Positions 5,736 to 13,194 of a stretch of DNA of 25,580 bases are shown here, piece by piece; the stretch's first letter is position 1; every line of letters begins with the position of its first letter. Origin of the DNA: a virus; IMG/VR virus record IMGVR_UViG_3300032893_000258, positions 1 through 25,580 of that record. The stretch is one strand, 5' to 3'. A program made the position numbers and the translations under genes. The notes under the pieces were generated by a model. That model searched no databases. It had not been told where the DNA came from and saw only the letters and a program-made list of their open reading frames with translations.

Positions 5736-7029
5736 GTGTCAACGTTAAGGATTGAAACGCCTCGAGCGTTTGTTCCTTTGTTATCGCCAGCGCGGTACAA
5801 GGGGACATGGGGGGGGCGAAGGCGGCGGCAAGAGCCATTTTTTTGCGGAGCTGAGTGTGATACGGCATGTGCAGGGGTGCGTGAGGCAGGCATGTATCCG
5901 TGAGGTACAGCGTTCGATAGCTCAGTCTGTTAAATTATTGATAGAGGATAAGATAAAGGCATTGGGGGTAGGGGGATATTTTACGGTGTACAAGGATGTG
6001 ATAGAGACTCGGCATGGAGGTGTTATTATATTTCAGGGGATGCAGAATTTCACGGCTGACAACATTAAGTCATTGGAGGGGTATGACATTGCGTGGGTAG
6101 AGGAGGCTCAGACGTTAGGGGAGCGGAGTTTGCGGTTATTGCGTCCGACGATAAGGAAGGATGGGAGCGAGTTATGGTTTAGTTGGAACCCTGAGAATGA
6201 GGAAGATCCTGTGGATGTGTTGCTGCGCGGAGCGGGGCGGGTGAAGGATGCGCGGGTAGTGCGGGTAAATTACATGGATAATCCGCATCTTACGGCTGAG
6301 TTACGGCAGGAGATAGCGATTGATTCGGAGGGTGACCCTGAGATATTTGCGCATGTATGGTTGGGGGAGTATAACAAGGTCACGGAGGGGGCGATTTATG
6401 CTAAATTAATGATAGATATGAGGAATGAAGGGAGATTGTGCAAGGTGCCGTACAATCCTGCGTTTGAGGTTCATACGGCGTGGGACATCGGGGGGGACGG
6501 GACAAGTATTGTGTTTTTTCAGGTGGTTGGTAGGGAGCCGAGGATTATCGATTCGTATATGGAGGTAGGGACGCAGCTGGGGGACCAGGTAAGGATATTG
6601 AAGGAGAAGGGTTACAATTATGGAACACATGTTTTGCCGCATGACGCGGGGCACCAGAGCGTGCGGACGGGGATGACGATGGTGGCGCAGCTGGAGGGTA
6701 TGGGGCTGGAGAATTGCGAGGTATTACCGAGGGATGACATAGAGCCTGGGATAGAGCTGGTGAAGGCGTTGCTGCCGCAGCTGGTGGTGGATGAGGAGAA
6801 GGGGGAGCCGTTCGTTCGGGCGATGAAGAATTACCAGCGGCAATGGAACCGTGAGCATAAGGTATTTTCGAAGAAGCCGTTACATAACTGGTCGAGTCAT
6901 ATGGCAGACGCTAGCCGGGCTATGGCGGTATGGCTGGCGACGCGGAACAATTATCCTGTTGTAAAGGCGAGCGAACCGGCGTATGGTTATGGATGGGGTC
7001 ATGGAGGGGATACGGCATGGATGGTATAA
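5736..7029 (+). CDS. terL: Large terminase subunit (PBSX/Terminase_3 type), frame interrupted at G run
   Basis: ATPase-nuclease that drives DNA into the prohead. From GTG 5736 the frame reads as a typical N terminus (ETPRAFVPLLSPARYKGTWG), then at the eight G of 5809-5816 it leaves the frame of the rest (GGEGGGKSHFFAELS onward). Seven G would give a continuous 430-residue protein. Walker A is GGEGGGKS, Walker B YDIAWVEEAQ, motif III-like WFSWNPENEEDPVD, and the nuclease aspartates are in TAWDIGGDGT, LPHDAGHQSV and SHMADASRAMAVW. The only unshifted alternative is a TTG at 5752, giving an unrelated N terminus. Codon use is odd: Gly mostly GGG/GGT, Leu TTG/TTA, Glu GAG, unlike the portal. The 3' end overlaps the next gene by 13 bases. 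Confidence 0.85.
5809..5816 (+). other. Run of eight G at the terminase frame break
   Basis: The upstream frame reads ACA TGG GGG GGG CGA; the downstream frame needs GGC GAA from 5815. The shift is +1 (one base skipped), and falls exactly in the Walker A loop coding sequence. Explanations: a homopolymer length error in the read, a true inactivating insertion, or slippage that yields some full-length protein. Confidence 0.75.
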
Positions 7030-7193
7030 ACAGCGCGGAAGAGATTCTCGATGAGGATTACAAACTTATCCGTTGCGGGAGGATTCTTGGGTGCAAGCCG
7101 AAATATGTGCAGAGCATCCTATTGGAAATGTACCGGAAAATCAATGAATGCGACGCGGTGTTGAGAGAGGGCGGCGAGAATCTGGTACATTAG
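7017..7193 (+). CDS. Hypothetical small protein between terminase and portal
   Basis: 58 residues, starting MDGINSAEEILDEDYKLIRC. The ATG at 7017 has GGAGGGG at 7002-7008 and overlaps the terminase end by 13 bases in another frame. The sequence is helical with an RCGRILGCKPKYVQSIL segment that could form a small helix-turn-helix-like unit; this is not certain. Three Cys residues occur (about 20, 25 and 45). Small proteins at this location are common in podoviruses and are usually uncharacterised. Base use returns to that of the other late genes here. Confidence 0.65.
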   Translation: MDGINSAEEILDEDYKLIRCGRILGCKPKYVQSILLEMYRKINECDAVLREGGENLVH

Positions 7194-7215
7194 CATTGAC
7201 ACCTGTTAAACAATC

Positions 7216-7242
7216 GCTTATCGTTGCAACTGGCCAATAAGC
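7216..7242 (+). repeat. Inverted repeat in the portal leader
   Basis: GCTTAT (7216-7221) pairs with ATAAGC (7237-7242) across 15 bases that contain the self-complementary words GTTGCAAC and TGGCCA. Weak hairpin in the 70-base gap before the portal; possibly a leader structure. Confidence 0.3.
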
Positions 7243-7263
7243 AATGGATTCGGCGTTACGCTG

Positions 7264-10200
7264 GTGGCCGCAGCGGGCGGCGCGGGTCGCAAGCATGAGT
7301 GCTTCCCCGTGGATGAAGAAAGTGATTCAGCCGTAAATCCTGTTATTGCCAAGGCGCTTAAGCGGTTCAAGCTGGCGGAGGACGCGGAAGAGGACATACG
7401 CACTAAATCCTTGAAGGATTTACGTTTCCGCGCCGGAGAGCAATGGCCGGAGGATATTCAGCAGACACGCGTGCTGGACAAGCGCCCATGCTTGAATATC
7501 AACAGGTTGCCACAATTCATCCGGCAGGTGACGAATGACCAGCGGCAGAACAGGCCGTCGCTGAGATTCACTGCGACCGACGAGTCCACTGTCGATACGG
7601 CGGAGATTATGGAGGGGCTGGCACGGCATATCCAGTCGGCCAGCAACGCGGATATAGCGTTCGATACGGCCTGCGAAATGCAGGTAACCATCGGTTTCGG
7701 TTATTTCATGGTTGACACGGAGTATTGCGATGATAATGGCTTCGACCAGGAGATAAAAATCAAGAGGATAAAAAACCCGTTCACCGTGTATTTCGACCCT
7801 GACGCCCGCGAGCCGGATTATTCGGATGCGAAATGGGCGTTCATCGTCAGTGATGTAAGCAAGGATGAATTAAAGGGGCAGTCGGAGTTAAGCTATTCCG
7901 ATATATCGCTTTCGTCAGTGGGAGACCAGGCGCCGGGCTGGATACAGGATACTCGTGTCCGTATCGCGGAATATTGGGAAGTGGAAGAAACGGAACGCAC
8001 AGTGTACCTCCTGGCGGACGGCACGCTTACCGAGGAAAAACCAAAAGATAAAAACCTCATTGCCAAAAAACGGCAAGCCATTGACCGAAAAGTCATCTGG
8101 CGGAAAATCACGGCGATGGAAGTGCTCGATGAACGCGAATGGCCGGGACGGTATATCCCTATCGTGCCTGTCCTGGGAGACGATCTCGACATCGACGGCA
8201 AGCGCCGGTTAACCGGCATGGTGCGCGATGCGCAAGACCCCATGCGCATGTATAATTACTGGTCGCCTTTAGCATTGGATACCCCTATCCCTACGCCTTC
8301 CGGGTGGACTACAATGGGTGAAATTAAAGTTGGAGACCAAGTATTTGATGAACGTGGCGAAATATGTGACGTGCTTGGCGAGAGTCCTGTACATATTAAC
8401 CGGGAATGCCTCAAGATTACTTTTGACGATGATTCAATTATCGTCGCCGATAAAGAACATCCTTGGGTAGTCGAGGAACGCGGCAACAGGAAAACCATTA
8501 CTTGGGACTGGAAGAAAAAGAAAATAACAACAGGTGAGTTAACACCCGGCAAACATTTCATATGGTCGTCTAAGCCTCTTGTCACAAAAGAAAAAGAACT
8601 TCCGGTTCATCCTTATCTTCTGGGGGTATGGTTAGGGGATGGCTGTACAGCTGTGCCTCGTATTTCCCAAGGAAAAGACGATTTACAAGATTTAAGAGGC
8701 GAGCTTTCAGATTTAGGGTTCGACCTTGGTAAAAGTTATATTGATGCTAGCGGGCATGGGCATTTTACCGTATTGGGGATGACAGAAGCATTTTTAGCAG
8801 CGGGAGTATTAGGAAGAAAGCATATCCCATCTGATTATTTGCGTGCATCGTACGAACAAAGACTCTTCTTATTGCAAGGGCTGATGGATACTGACGGCTC
8901 TATTTGTACTAAGACCAAAACATGCGAATATACCACTATTCTTCCTGAATTAAGGGATGGTTTGATCGAATTGCTGCGTTCGATGGGGATAAAGGCGAAA
9001 GTATTATATCGTAATCGCAAAATCGCTGTTTTTGGCGATAGATCATATAAGACGGCAGAAGCATATCAATTTAATTTTACATGCCCTGAGCTACCAATAT
9101 TCCGTTTAAAAAGAAAAAAGGAAATGCAGGCGGATAAAAAGAATTATCATCCGCGTCGCACCAAAAGATATGGTATAAAAAGCGTCGAATCCGTCACTTC
9201 GGTGCCTGTTAAATGTATTGGCGTTTCCAGCAAGTCTCACCTTTTTCTAGCTGGCGAGGCAATGATACCGACGCACAACAGTGCTATCACGGAAGCGATT
9301 GCGCTGGCCCCGCGCGCGCCGTTCATCGCGGCGGAAGGCCAGATAGAGAACTATAAGGCGCTATGGGAAAGCGCCAATACGCGCAACTGGTCGCATCTTC
9401 CCTATAGACCCGTCGCGCTCAATGGCGCGCTGGTGCCCGCTCCGATGCGCAACCAGGCCGAACCGCCGATCATGGCCATGCAGCAAGCCCTTGCCGGAGC
9501 CGATCGTGACCTCATGCACACGACCGGCATTTATCAGGCGGGACTCGGCCAGAAAAGCAATGAAACCAGCGGTCTCGCCATCCAGAAACGCCAGCATGAA
9601 GGTGATGTGGCGAATTTCCATTACATCGATAATCTAAGCCGGGCAATTCGTTTCCTTGGCGTCATATTATTGGATTTGATACCGAAAATTTATGATACCG
9701 CCCGCGTCATCCGTATTTTGCATGAAAATAATGAAGCGGAAGTGGTAAAGATCAACCAGATATTCAGCCACAAAGGAAAGACCGTCAATTACGACATGAC
9801 GGTGGCGAAATACGATGTCTCCGTGCAGGTCGGGCCGAGTTTCGATACGAAACGCCAGGAATCCGCCGATGCCATGTCCACGGTCTTGCAGGCTAACCCC
9901 CAGCTTTGGAATGTTATCGGCGATCTGGCCGTGCAGAACATGGACTGGCCGGGCGCGCAACAAATGGCCGAACGCCTGAAAAAAATGCTGCCGCCGCCCT
10001 TGCAGGAAAACCCCAATGGACAGCCGCCATTGCCGCCGCAGGTACAGGCACAGCTCCAGCATTCCCAGCAGATGATTCAGCAACTGACGCAGGCGCTCAA
10101 CGAAGCGCAGGATAAAATCGACGCCAAGCAGCAGGACATCGAGAGTCGCGAACGCATCGCCGCGCAGAACAATGAAACGAATCTTGCCATTGCCGCGTTG

Positions 10201-10344
10201 CGCATGGAGGGCGCGAATAACCTTGGTTTGCTTAAGGAAGAGTTAACCCATATCCGCGAACGTCTGGCTATGCTCCACGCCAATGTCCCGATGGAAAATG
10301 AAACCGCCGAACCGCCGCAGGGGCAAACATTACCAGCTTCTTAA
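7264..10344 (+). CDS. P22-like portal protein precursor containing an intein
   Basis: 1026 codons. Residues 1-334 and 673-1026 form a P22-family portal: NPVIAKALKRFKLAEDAEED, LDKRPCLNINRLPQFIRQVT, FTVYFDPDAREPDYSDAKW, then after the intein IALAPRAPFIAAEGQIENY and RDLMHTTGIYQAGLGQKSNE, and a C-terminal Gln-rich coiled coil (about 930-1000). The portal is the dodecameric vertex ring through which DNA is packaged and ejected. Removing the 338-residue intein leaves 688 residues, close to P22 gp1 (725). The ligated junction reads MYNYWS-SAITEA, which fits the family's conserved block. The start is uncertain: GTG 7264 has no clear ribosome binding site, and GTG 7309 would also suit the family length. 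Confidence 0.9.
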   Translation: MAAAGGAGRKHECFPVDEESDSAVNPVIAKALKRFKLAEDAEEDIRTKSLKDLRFRAGEQWPEDIQQTRVLDKRPCLNINRLPQFIRQVTNDQRQNRPSLRFTATDESTVDTAEIMEGLARHIQSASNADIAFDTACEMQVTIGFGYFMVDTEYCDDNGFDQEIKIKRIKNPFTVYFDPDAREPDYSDAKWAFIVSDVSKDELKGQSELSYSDISLSSVGDQAPGWIQDTRVRIAEYWEVEETERTVYLLADGTLTEEKPKDKNLIAKKRQAIDRKVIWRKITAMEVLDEREWPGRYIPIVPVLGDDLDIDGKRRLTGMVRDAQDPMRMYNYWSPLALDTPIPTPSGWTTMGEIKVGDQVFDERGEICDVLGESPVHINRECLKITFDDDSIIVADKEHPWVVEERGNRKTITWDWKKKKITTGELTPGKHFIWSSKPLVTKEKELPVHPYLLGVWLGDGCTAVPRISQGKDDLQDLRGELSDLGFDLGKSYIDASGHGHFTVLGMTEAFLAAGVLGRKHIPSDYLRASYEQRLFLLQGLMDTDGSICTKTKTCEYTTILPELRDGLIELLRSMGIKAKVLYRNRKIAVFGDRSYKTAEAYQFNFTCPELPIFRLKRKKEMQADKKNYHPRRTKRYGIKSVESVTSVPVKCIGVSSKSHLFLAGEAMIPTHNSAITEAIALAPRAPFIAAEGQIENYKALWESANTRNWSHLPYRPVALNGALVPAPMRNQAEPPIMAMQQALAGADRDLMHTTGIYQAGLGQKSNETSGLAIQKRQHEGDVANFHYIDNLSRAIRFLGVILLDLIPKIYDTARVIRILHENNEAEVVKINQIFSHKGKTVNYDMTVAKYDVSVQVGPSFDTKRQESADAMSTVLQANPQLWNVIGDLAVQNMDWPGAQQMAERLKKMLPPPLQENPNGQPPLPPQVQAQLQHSQQMIQQLTQALNEAQDKIDAKQQDIESRERIAAQNNETNLAIAALRMEGANNLGLLKEELTHIRERLAMLHANVPMENETAEPPQGQTLPAS
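8266..9279 (+). other. Class 3-type intein with LAGLIDADG homing endonuclease
   Basis: 338 residues excised from the portal. It starts PLALDTPIPTPSGWTTMGEI (block A) with Pro at position 1, not Cys or Ser, and ends MIPTHN followed by Ser +1. The class 3 triad is complete: Trp67 in KEHPWVV (block B), Cys317 in VKCIGV (block F) and Thr336 next to His337-Asn338 (block G). In class 3 inteins the block F Cys makes the first thioester, replacing the missing N-terminal nucleophile. The endonuclease has LLGVWLGDG (about 117-125), HIPSDYL and LLQGLMDTDG (about 202-211), with acidic residues kept in both motifs, so it looks active. Codon use is more AT-rich than the surrounding portal. Confidence 0.88.
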
Positions 10345-10412
10345 GAAAGCGCTTGCCACGTTGCTACTAATATGCAATAGTGCGCTTAAGCATACCACTT
10401 ATGCAACCTGCT

Positions 10413-10427
10413 TGTGCCATTGGCACA
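10413..10427 (+). promoter_or_regulatory. Leader hairpin before the scaffold gene
   Basis: TGTGCC (10413-10418), loop ATT, GGCACA (10422-10427): a perfect 6-bp hairpin that ends a few bases before the GGGAGA ribosome binding site of the ATG at 10438. The 93-base gap also has GCATA/TATGC and GCTTAAGC palindromes. May set translation rate or protect an mRNA 5' end. Confidence 0.4.
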
Positions 10428-10437
10428 TGGGAGAAAT

Positions 10438-11220
10438 ATGAATCAAGGCGAATCTGGCGCGCAAGGCGCTGTGGATACTGCGGAGAGCTATGTTGAAGAG
10501 GGAGCCGTTCAGGAAACCCCGGCATCGCCGGAACCCGCCCGCGCTCCCGCCGAAACGGAAACTCCTGCTGAAAGCCCTGAAGAGAATGCTGACGGCAGCG
10601 AAACGGCGAAAAAACGCAAGCGCAGCGGATACGTTAAAAAACTGGATCGAAAAGACGCAGAGATTGCCGCTTTAAAAGCGGAATTAGCGAAAGTAAATCC
10701 GGCATCCCCGCCAGTAACAGCGTCCAAGCCAACGCCCGAGCAATACCCTGATGACTGGAACGCTTATAACGAAGCGCTGATTGACTGGAAGGCTGACCAG
10801 AAAGTTAGTGAGCGCTTAAAAGAGCAGGAAATCCAGTCTCGTCAACTCAAAGCCAATGAAATCTGGGAAAACCGGAAGGAAAAAGGCAGAGAGAAGTACG
10901 AGGACTACGATGAAGTTATCGCGGAATACGATGATGTCCCCGTAAGGAAAGATATTATCGACGCATTAACGGAATCGGATATAGGCGAAGATGTCCAATA
11001 CTACCTGGCGAAAAACCCGGAAGAATTGGACAAGATCAACCGGGACGGAATAAGTTCTGTGCGGATTGGCAAGGAAATCGCCCGTATCGAAGCGCTCATC
11101 AGGGGCAAGCAAGGGAAAGCTGCGGTCAAGGTAACACAAGCACCACCGCCGCTTGACCATGTAAAGCCTTCTTCCTCTGGCGCTGCAAACACAGACCCCA
11201 GGGGATACATAGAGCTTTAA
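10438..11220 (+). CDS. Scaffolding protein
   Basis: 260 residues from MNQGESGAQGAVDTAESYVE; the ATG at 10438 has GGGAGA at good spacing, so the in-frame TTG-type extension from 10414 is rejected. The N-terminal 80 residues are Ala/Pro/Glu-rich and disordered, followed by a Lys/Arg patch (KKRKRSGYVKKLDRKDAEIA) and a long charged helical region with KPTPEQYPDDWNAYNEALID, a signature common in scaffold proteins of P22-like podoviruses. Scaffolding protein nucleates coat polymerisation around the portal and leaves the prohead before packaging. Position between portal and coat equals P22 gene 8. The last 30 residues are flexible (Pro/Ser/Gly) rather than the basic helix-turn-helix of P22 gp8. Confidence 0.85.
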   Translation: MNQGESGAQGAVDTAESYVEEGAVQETPASPEPARAPAETETPAESPEENADGSETAKKRKRSGYVKKLDRKDAEIAALKAELAKVNPASPPVTASKPTPEQYPDDWNAYNEALIDWKADQKVSERLKEQEIQSRQLKANEIWENRKEKGREKYEDYDEVIAEYDDVPVRKDIIDALTESDIGEDVQYYLAKNPEELDKINRDGISSVRIGKEIARIEALIRGKQGKAAVKVTQAPPPLDHVKPSSSGAANTDPRGYIEL

Positions 11221-11227
11221 GGCCATC

Positions 11228-11254
11228 CGGCAGTGGGTAACGTAACCCATGCCG
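11228..11254 (+). promoter_or_regulatory. Leader hairpin before the coat gene
   Basis: CGGCA-G-TGGGT (11228-11238) pairs with ACCCA-TGCCG (11245-11254): ten base pairs with a one-base bulge (G 11233) and loop AACGTA. AAAGG of the coat ribosome binding site follows at 11257-11261. No U run, so an mRNA stabiliser, processing site or attenuator is more likely than a terminator. Confidence 0.45.
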
Positions 11255-11267
11255 CGAAAGGCTTTTT

Positions 11268-12509
11268 ATGGCAACGAATACCCTGCTTTCCATCGGGATG
11301 ATCACGCGAAAATCCCTTGAAATTCTCGAAAACACCCTGACGTTTACTAAATTCGTCAACCGCGATTACCAGGATCAGTTCGGTAATAAATCAGCGCAGA
11401 TAGGCGATACTATCAGCATCCGCAAGCCGCCGCGTTATACGGTGACTACCGGGAACGTGTTTACTCCGCAAGGCACCACCGAGGATTCGGTGCCGCTGAC
11501 GTTGCAGCAGTATAATAATGGCATCAGCTTCACCAGCAAGCAGCTTACGCTCGACATCAACGAGTTCAGCCGTCAGGTGTTTATGGATGCCTGCATTGCT
11601 GCGCTCGCTAACAAAATCGATAATGTGGGCATGGCGCTTTACCAGAATGTCTACCAGATGGTCGGCACGCCGGGCACCACGCCATCATCCATCACCACTA
11701 TCTTCGCTGCCCTTACCAAGCTTGCCAACCAGGCGTGCCCAATGGACGGCAATCTGTCGCATGTCATGAACCCTGCGGCGTACCAGGGCTATGCGGGCGG
11801 TGCAGTGACGTATTTCAATCCGACCACCGATATTTCCAAGCAATACCAGACCGGGAATTTGTCGGCGATGGTAGGCGGGTTCAAATCCAGCATGGATCAG
11901 AACGTCAACACACAGGTCACCGGCACTTACGCGGCGCTGGCATCTGGCTCCGGCACGGCAGTTACGCTTTCCGCTGATATTACCAGCGGGACTTCCGTGG
12001 CGACAACCGGCTGGACAAGCGGCGATACGCTGAACGTTGGAGATATTTTCCATATCGCCAACGTGTATTCGGTCAATCCGCAAACGCGCACCTCGACCGG
12101 CCAGCTCCAGCAGTTCGTCGTGACAGCTACCCCGACGCCTGCCGGTGGCCCCGGCACGATTACCTTCACGGTCAGCCCGTCGATGGTATTCTCCGGCCAG
12201 TTCCAGAATGTCTATGCGGTTGCCGGTAAAGCCTCGTCCGGCGCTGTCGTGACAGTCGAAGCGGCTAGCGCCGTGCAGACGCCGCAGAACCTCGCCTTCC
12301 ACCGGGATGCCTTCACCTTTGCGACGGTTCCCATGGAGAAGCCGCAAGGTGGCGCAATGTCCGCCGTCTACAAAAGTCCCAAGCTCAATATGTCGATTCG
12401 CGGCACGATGTTCTGGGATGGCATGTCGGACGCGCAAAACATTCGCTTCGATATTATGGGCGGCTGGGCGTGTACACGTCCTGAGCTTGCCGTTCGCATC
12501 GCCGGTTAA
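11268..12509 (+). CDS. Major coat protein (P22 coat family)
   Basis: 413 residues. The N terminus (ITRKSLEILENTLTFTKFVN, then KSAQIGDTISIRKPPRYTVT) and the end (GGWACTRPELAVRIAG) are the landmarks of the P22 coat family, an HK97-fold capsid protein. A region at about 215-330 (from TYAALASGSGTAVTLSADIT through GDIFHIANVYSVNPQTR) corresponds to the extra beta-rich I-domain typical of this family. Length is close to P22 gp5 (430). The start at 11268 has AAAGG nearby and follows the leader hairpin. Regular codon use, with many GCC, GGC and ACC, suits high expression. Together with the scaffold and portal it defines the P22-like head. Confidence 0.93.
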   Translation: MATNTLLSIGMITRKSLEILENTLTFTKFVNRDYQDQFGNKSAQIGDTISIRKPPRYTVTTGNVFTPQGTTEDSVPLTLQQYNNGISFTSKQLTLDINEFSRQVFMDACIAALANKIDNVGMALYQNVYQMVGTPGTTPSSITTIFAALTKLANQACPMDGNLSHVMNPAAYQGYAGGAVTYFNPTTDISKQYQTGNLSAMVGGFKSSMDQNVNTQVTGTYAALASGSGTAVTLSADITSGTSVATTGWTSGDTLNVGDIFHIANVYSVNPQTRTSTGQLQQFVVTATPTPAGGPGTITFTVSPSMVFSGQFQNVYAVAGKASSGAVVTVEAASAVQTPQNLAFHRDAFTFATVPMEKPQGGAMSAVYKSPKLNMSIRGTMFWDGMSDAQNIRFDIMGGWACTRPELAVRIAG

Positions 12510-12527
12510 CAGAAAGGAAACCATGTT

Positions 12528-13127
12528 ATGACCGCTGTTTATAATTCAACCGTTGCCGATATTCTCGGACGCACGGGTTACCCAAGTGAAATGATTGGCA
12601 ACGCAACGAGCGCCGCAATCGGGTTTTACGGCACAACGCCGGTAACTCAGCAAGCCAATACAGTCAGTTTGCTGGCTCAATTGATAAATCTAGGCCTTTG
12701 TCCTTCCGGCACTAATGTAGGAAGCAGGGGGACGCCTAATCTGGTGACTGCGAGTACCGCTACTATCGTTCCTGGAGCGGTTAATCTTGTGAGCAAGGCA
12801 GCCGGCTTCGCTATCGCGTTACCCGCCGCCACCGGTACCGGGAATGTCTATGATTTCATCATAGGCACCACCGTAACTACCGGTTCCCAGACATTCGTGC
12901 TGAATTCAACGGCAGGTGATAAAATGTATGGGAATGCTTTCCAAACATCCGGAGCGTCAACCGCGACTTTCTATGCCAGCGGGGCTACCACGGCTGTTAC
13001 TTTCAACGGAAGCACTCTCGGCGGATTCATCGGCGATAAAGTAAGCTTCCTCGATGTTTCCACCGGTATCTGGGCTGTTAACGTGATGAGCAAGGTAACC
13101 GGCATTGCCGCGACTCCGTTCTCGTAA
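12528..13127 (+). CDS. Putative head decoration/minor structural protein
   Basis: 199 residues, start ATG 12528 with AGAAAGGA before it. The first 55 residues contain GFYGTTPVTQQANTVSLLAQ, a phrase frequent in small phage head proteins placed after the coat gene; the remainder is Thr/Ser/Ala/Gly-rich with alternating hydrophobics (beta structure), ending WAVNVMSKVTGIAATPFS. Cys is nearly absent. No signal peptide. I infer a capsid surface or vertex protein. The C-terminal beta domain resembles generic trimeric fibre modules, so a short head fibre is another possibility. It is 18 bases downstream of the coat stop and presumably co-transcribed at high level, ending before a strong hairpin (13145-13174). 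Confidence 0.55.
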   Translation: MTAVYNSTVADILGRTGYPSEMIGNATSAAIGFYGTTPVTQQANTVSLLAQLINLGLCPSGTNVGSRGTPNLVTASTATIVPGAVNLVSKAAGFAIALPAATGTGNVYDFIIGTTVTTGSQTFVLNSTAGDKMYGNAFQTSGASTATFYASGATTAVTFNGSTLGGFIGDKVSFLDVSTGIWAVNVMSKVTGIAATPFS

Positions 13128-13144
13128 AAATCTGGTTGTGCTTG

Positions 13145-13174
13145 GCCTGTTATTGGATTATCCATATAACAGGC
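13145..13174 (+). terminator. Strong hairpin between head genes and glycosyltransferase
   Basis: GCCTGTTAT-TGGA (13145-13157), loop TTA, TCCA-T-ATAACAGGC (13161-13174): 13 base pairs with a single bulged T. It starts 18 bases after the stop of the preceding gene and ends shortly before the CGGAGG ribosome binding site. No T tract follows. Probably limits read-through or sets an mRNA end, reducing expression of the glycosyltransferase relative to coat. Confidence 0.5.
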
Positions 13175-13194
13175 TAACATAACCGGAGGTATTT

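Noticed and set aside
11685-12524. 279-codon minus-strand frame across the coat gene
   Set aside because: The plus strand encodes a clear coat protein; the long reverse frame results from its GC-rich codon pattern.
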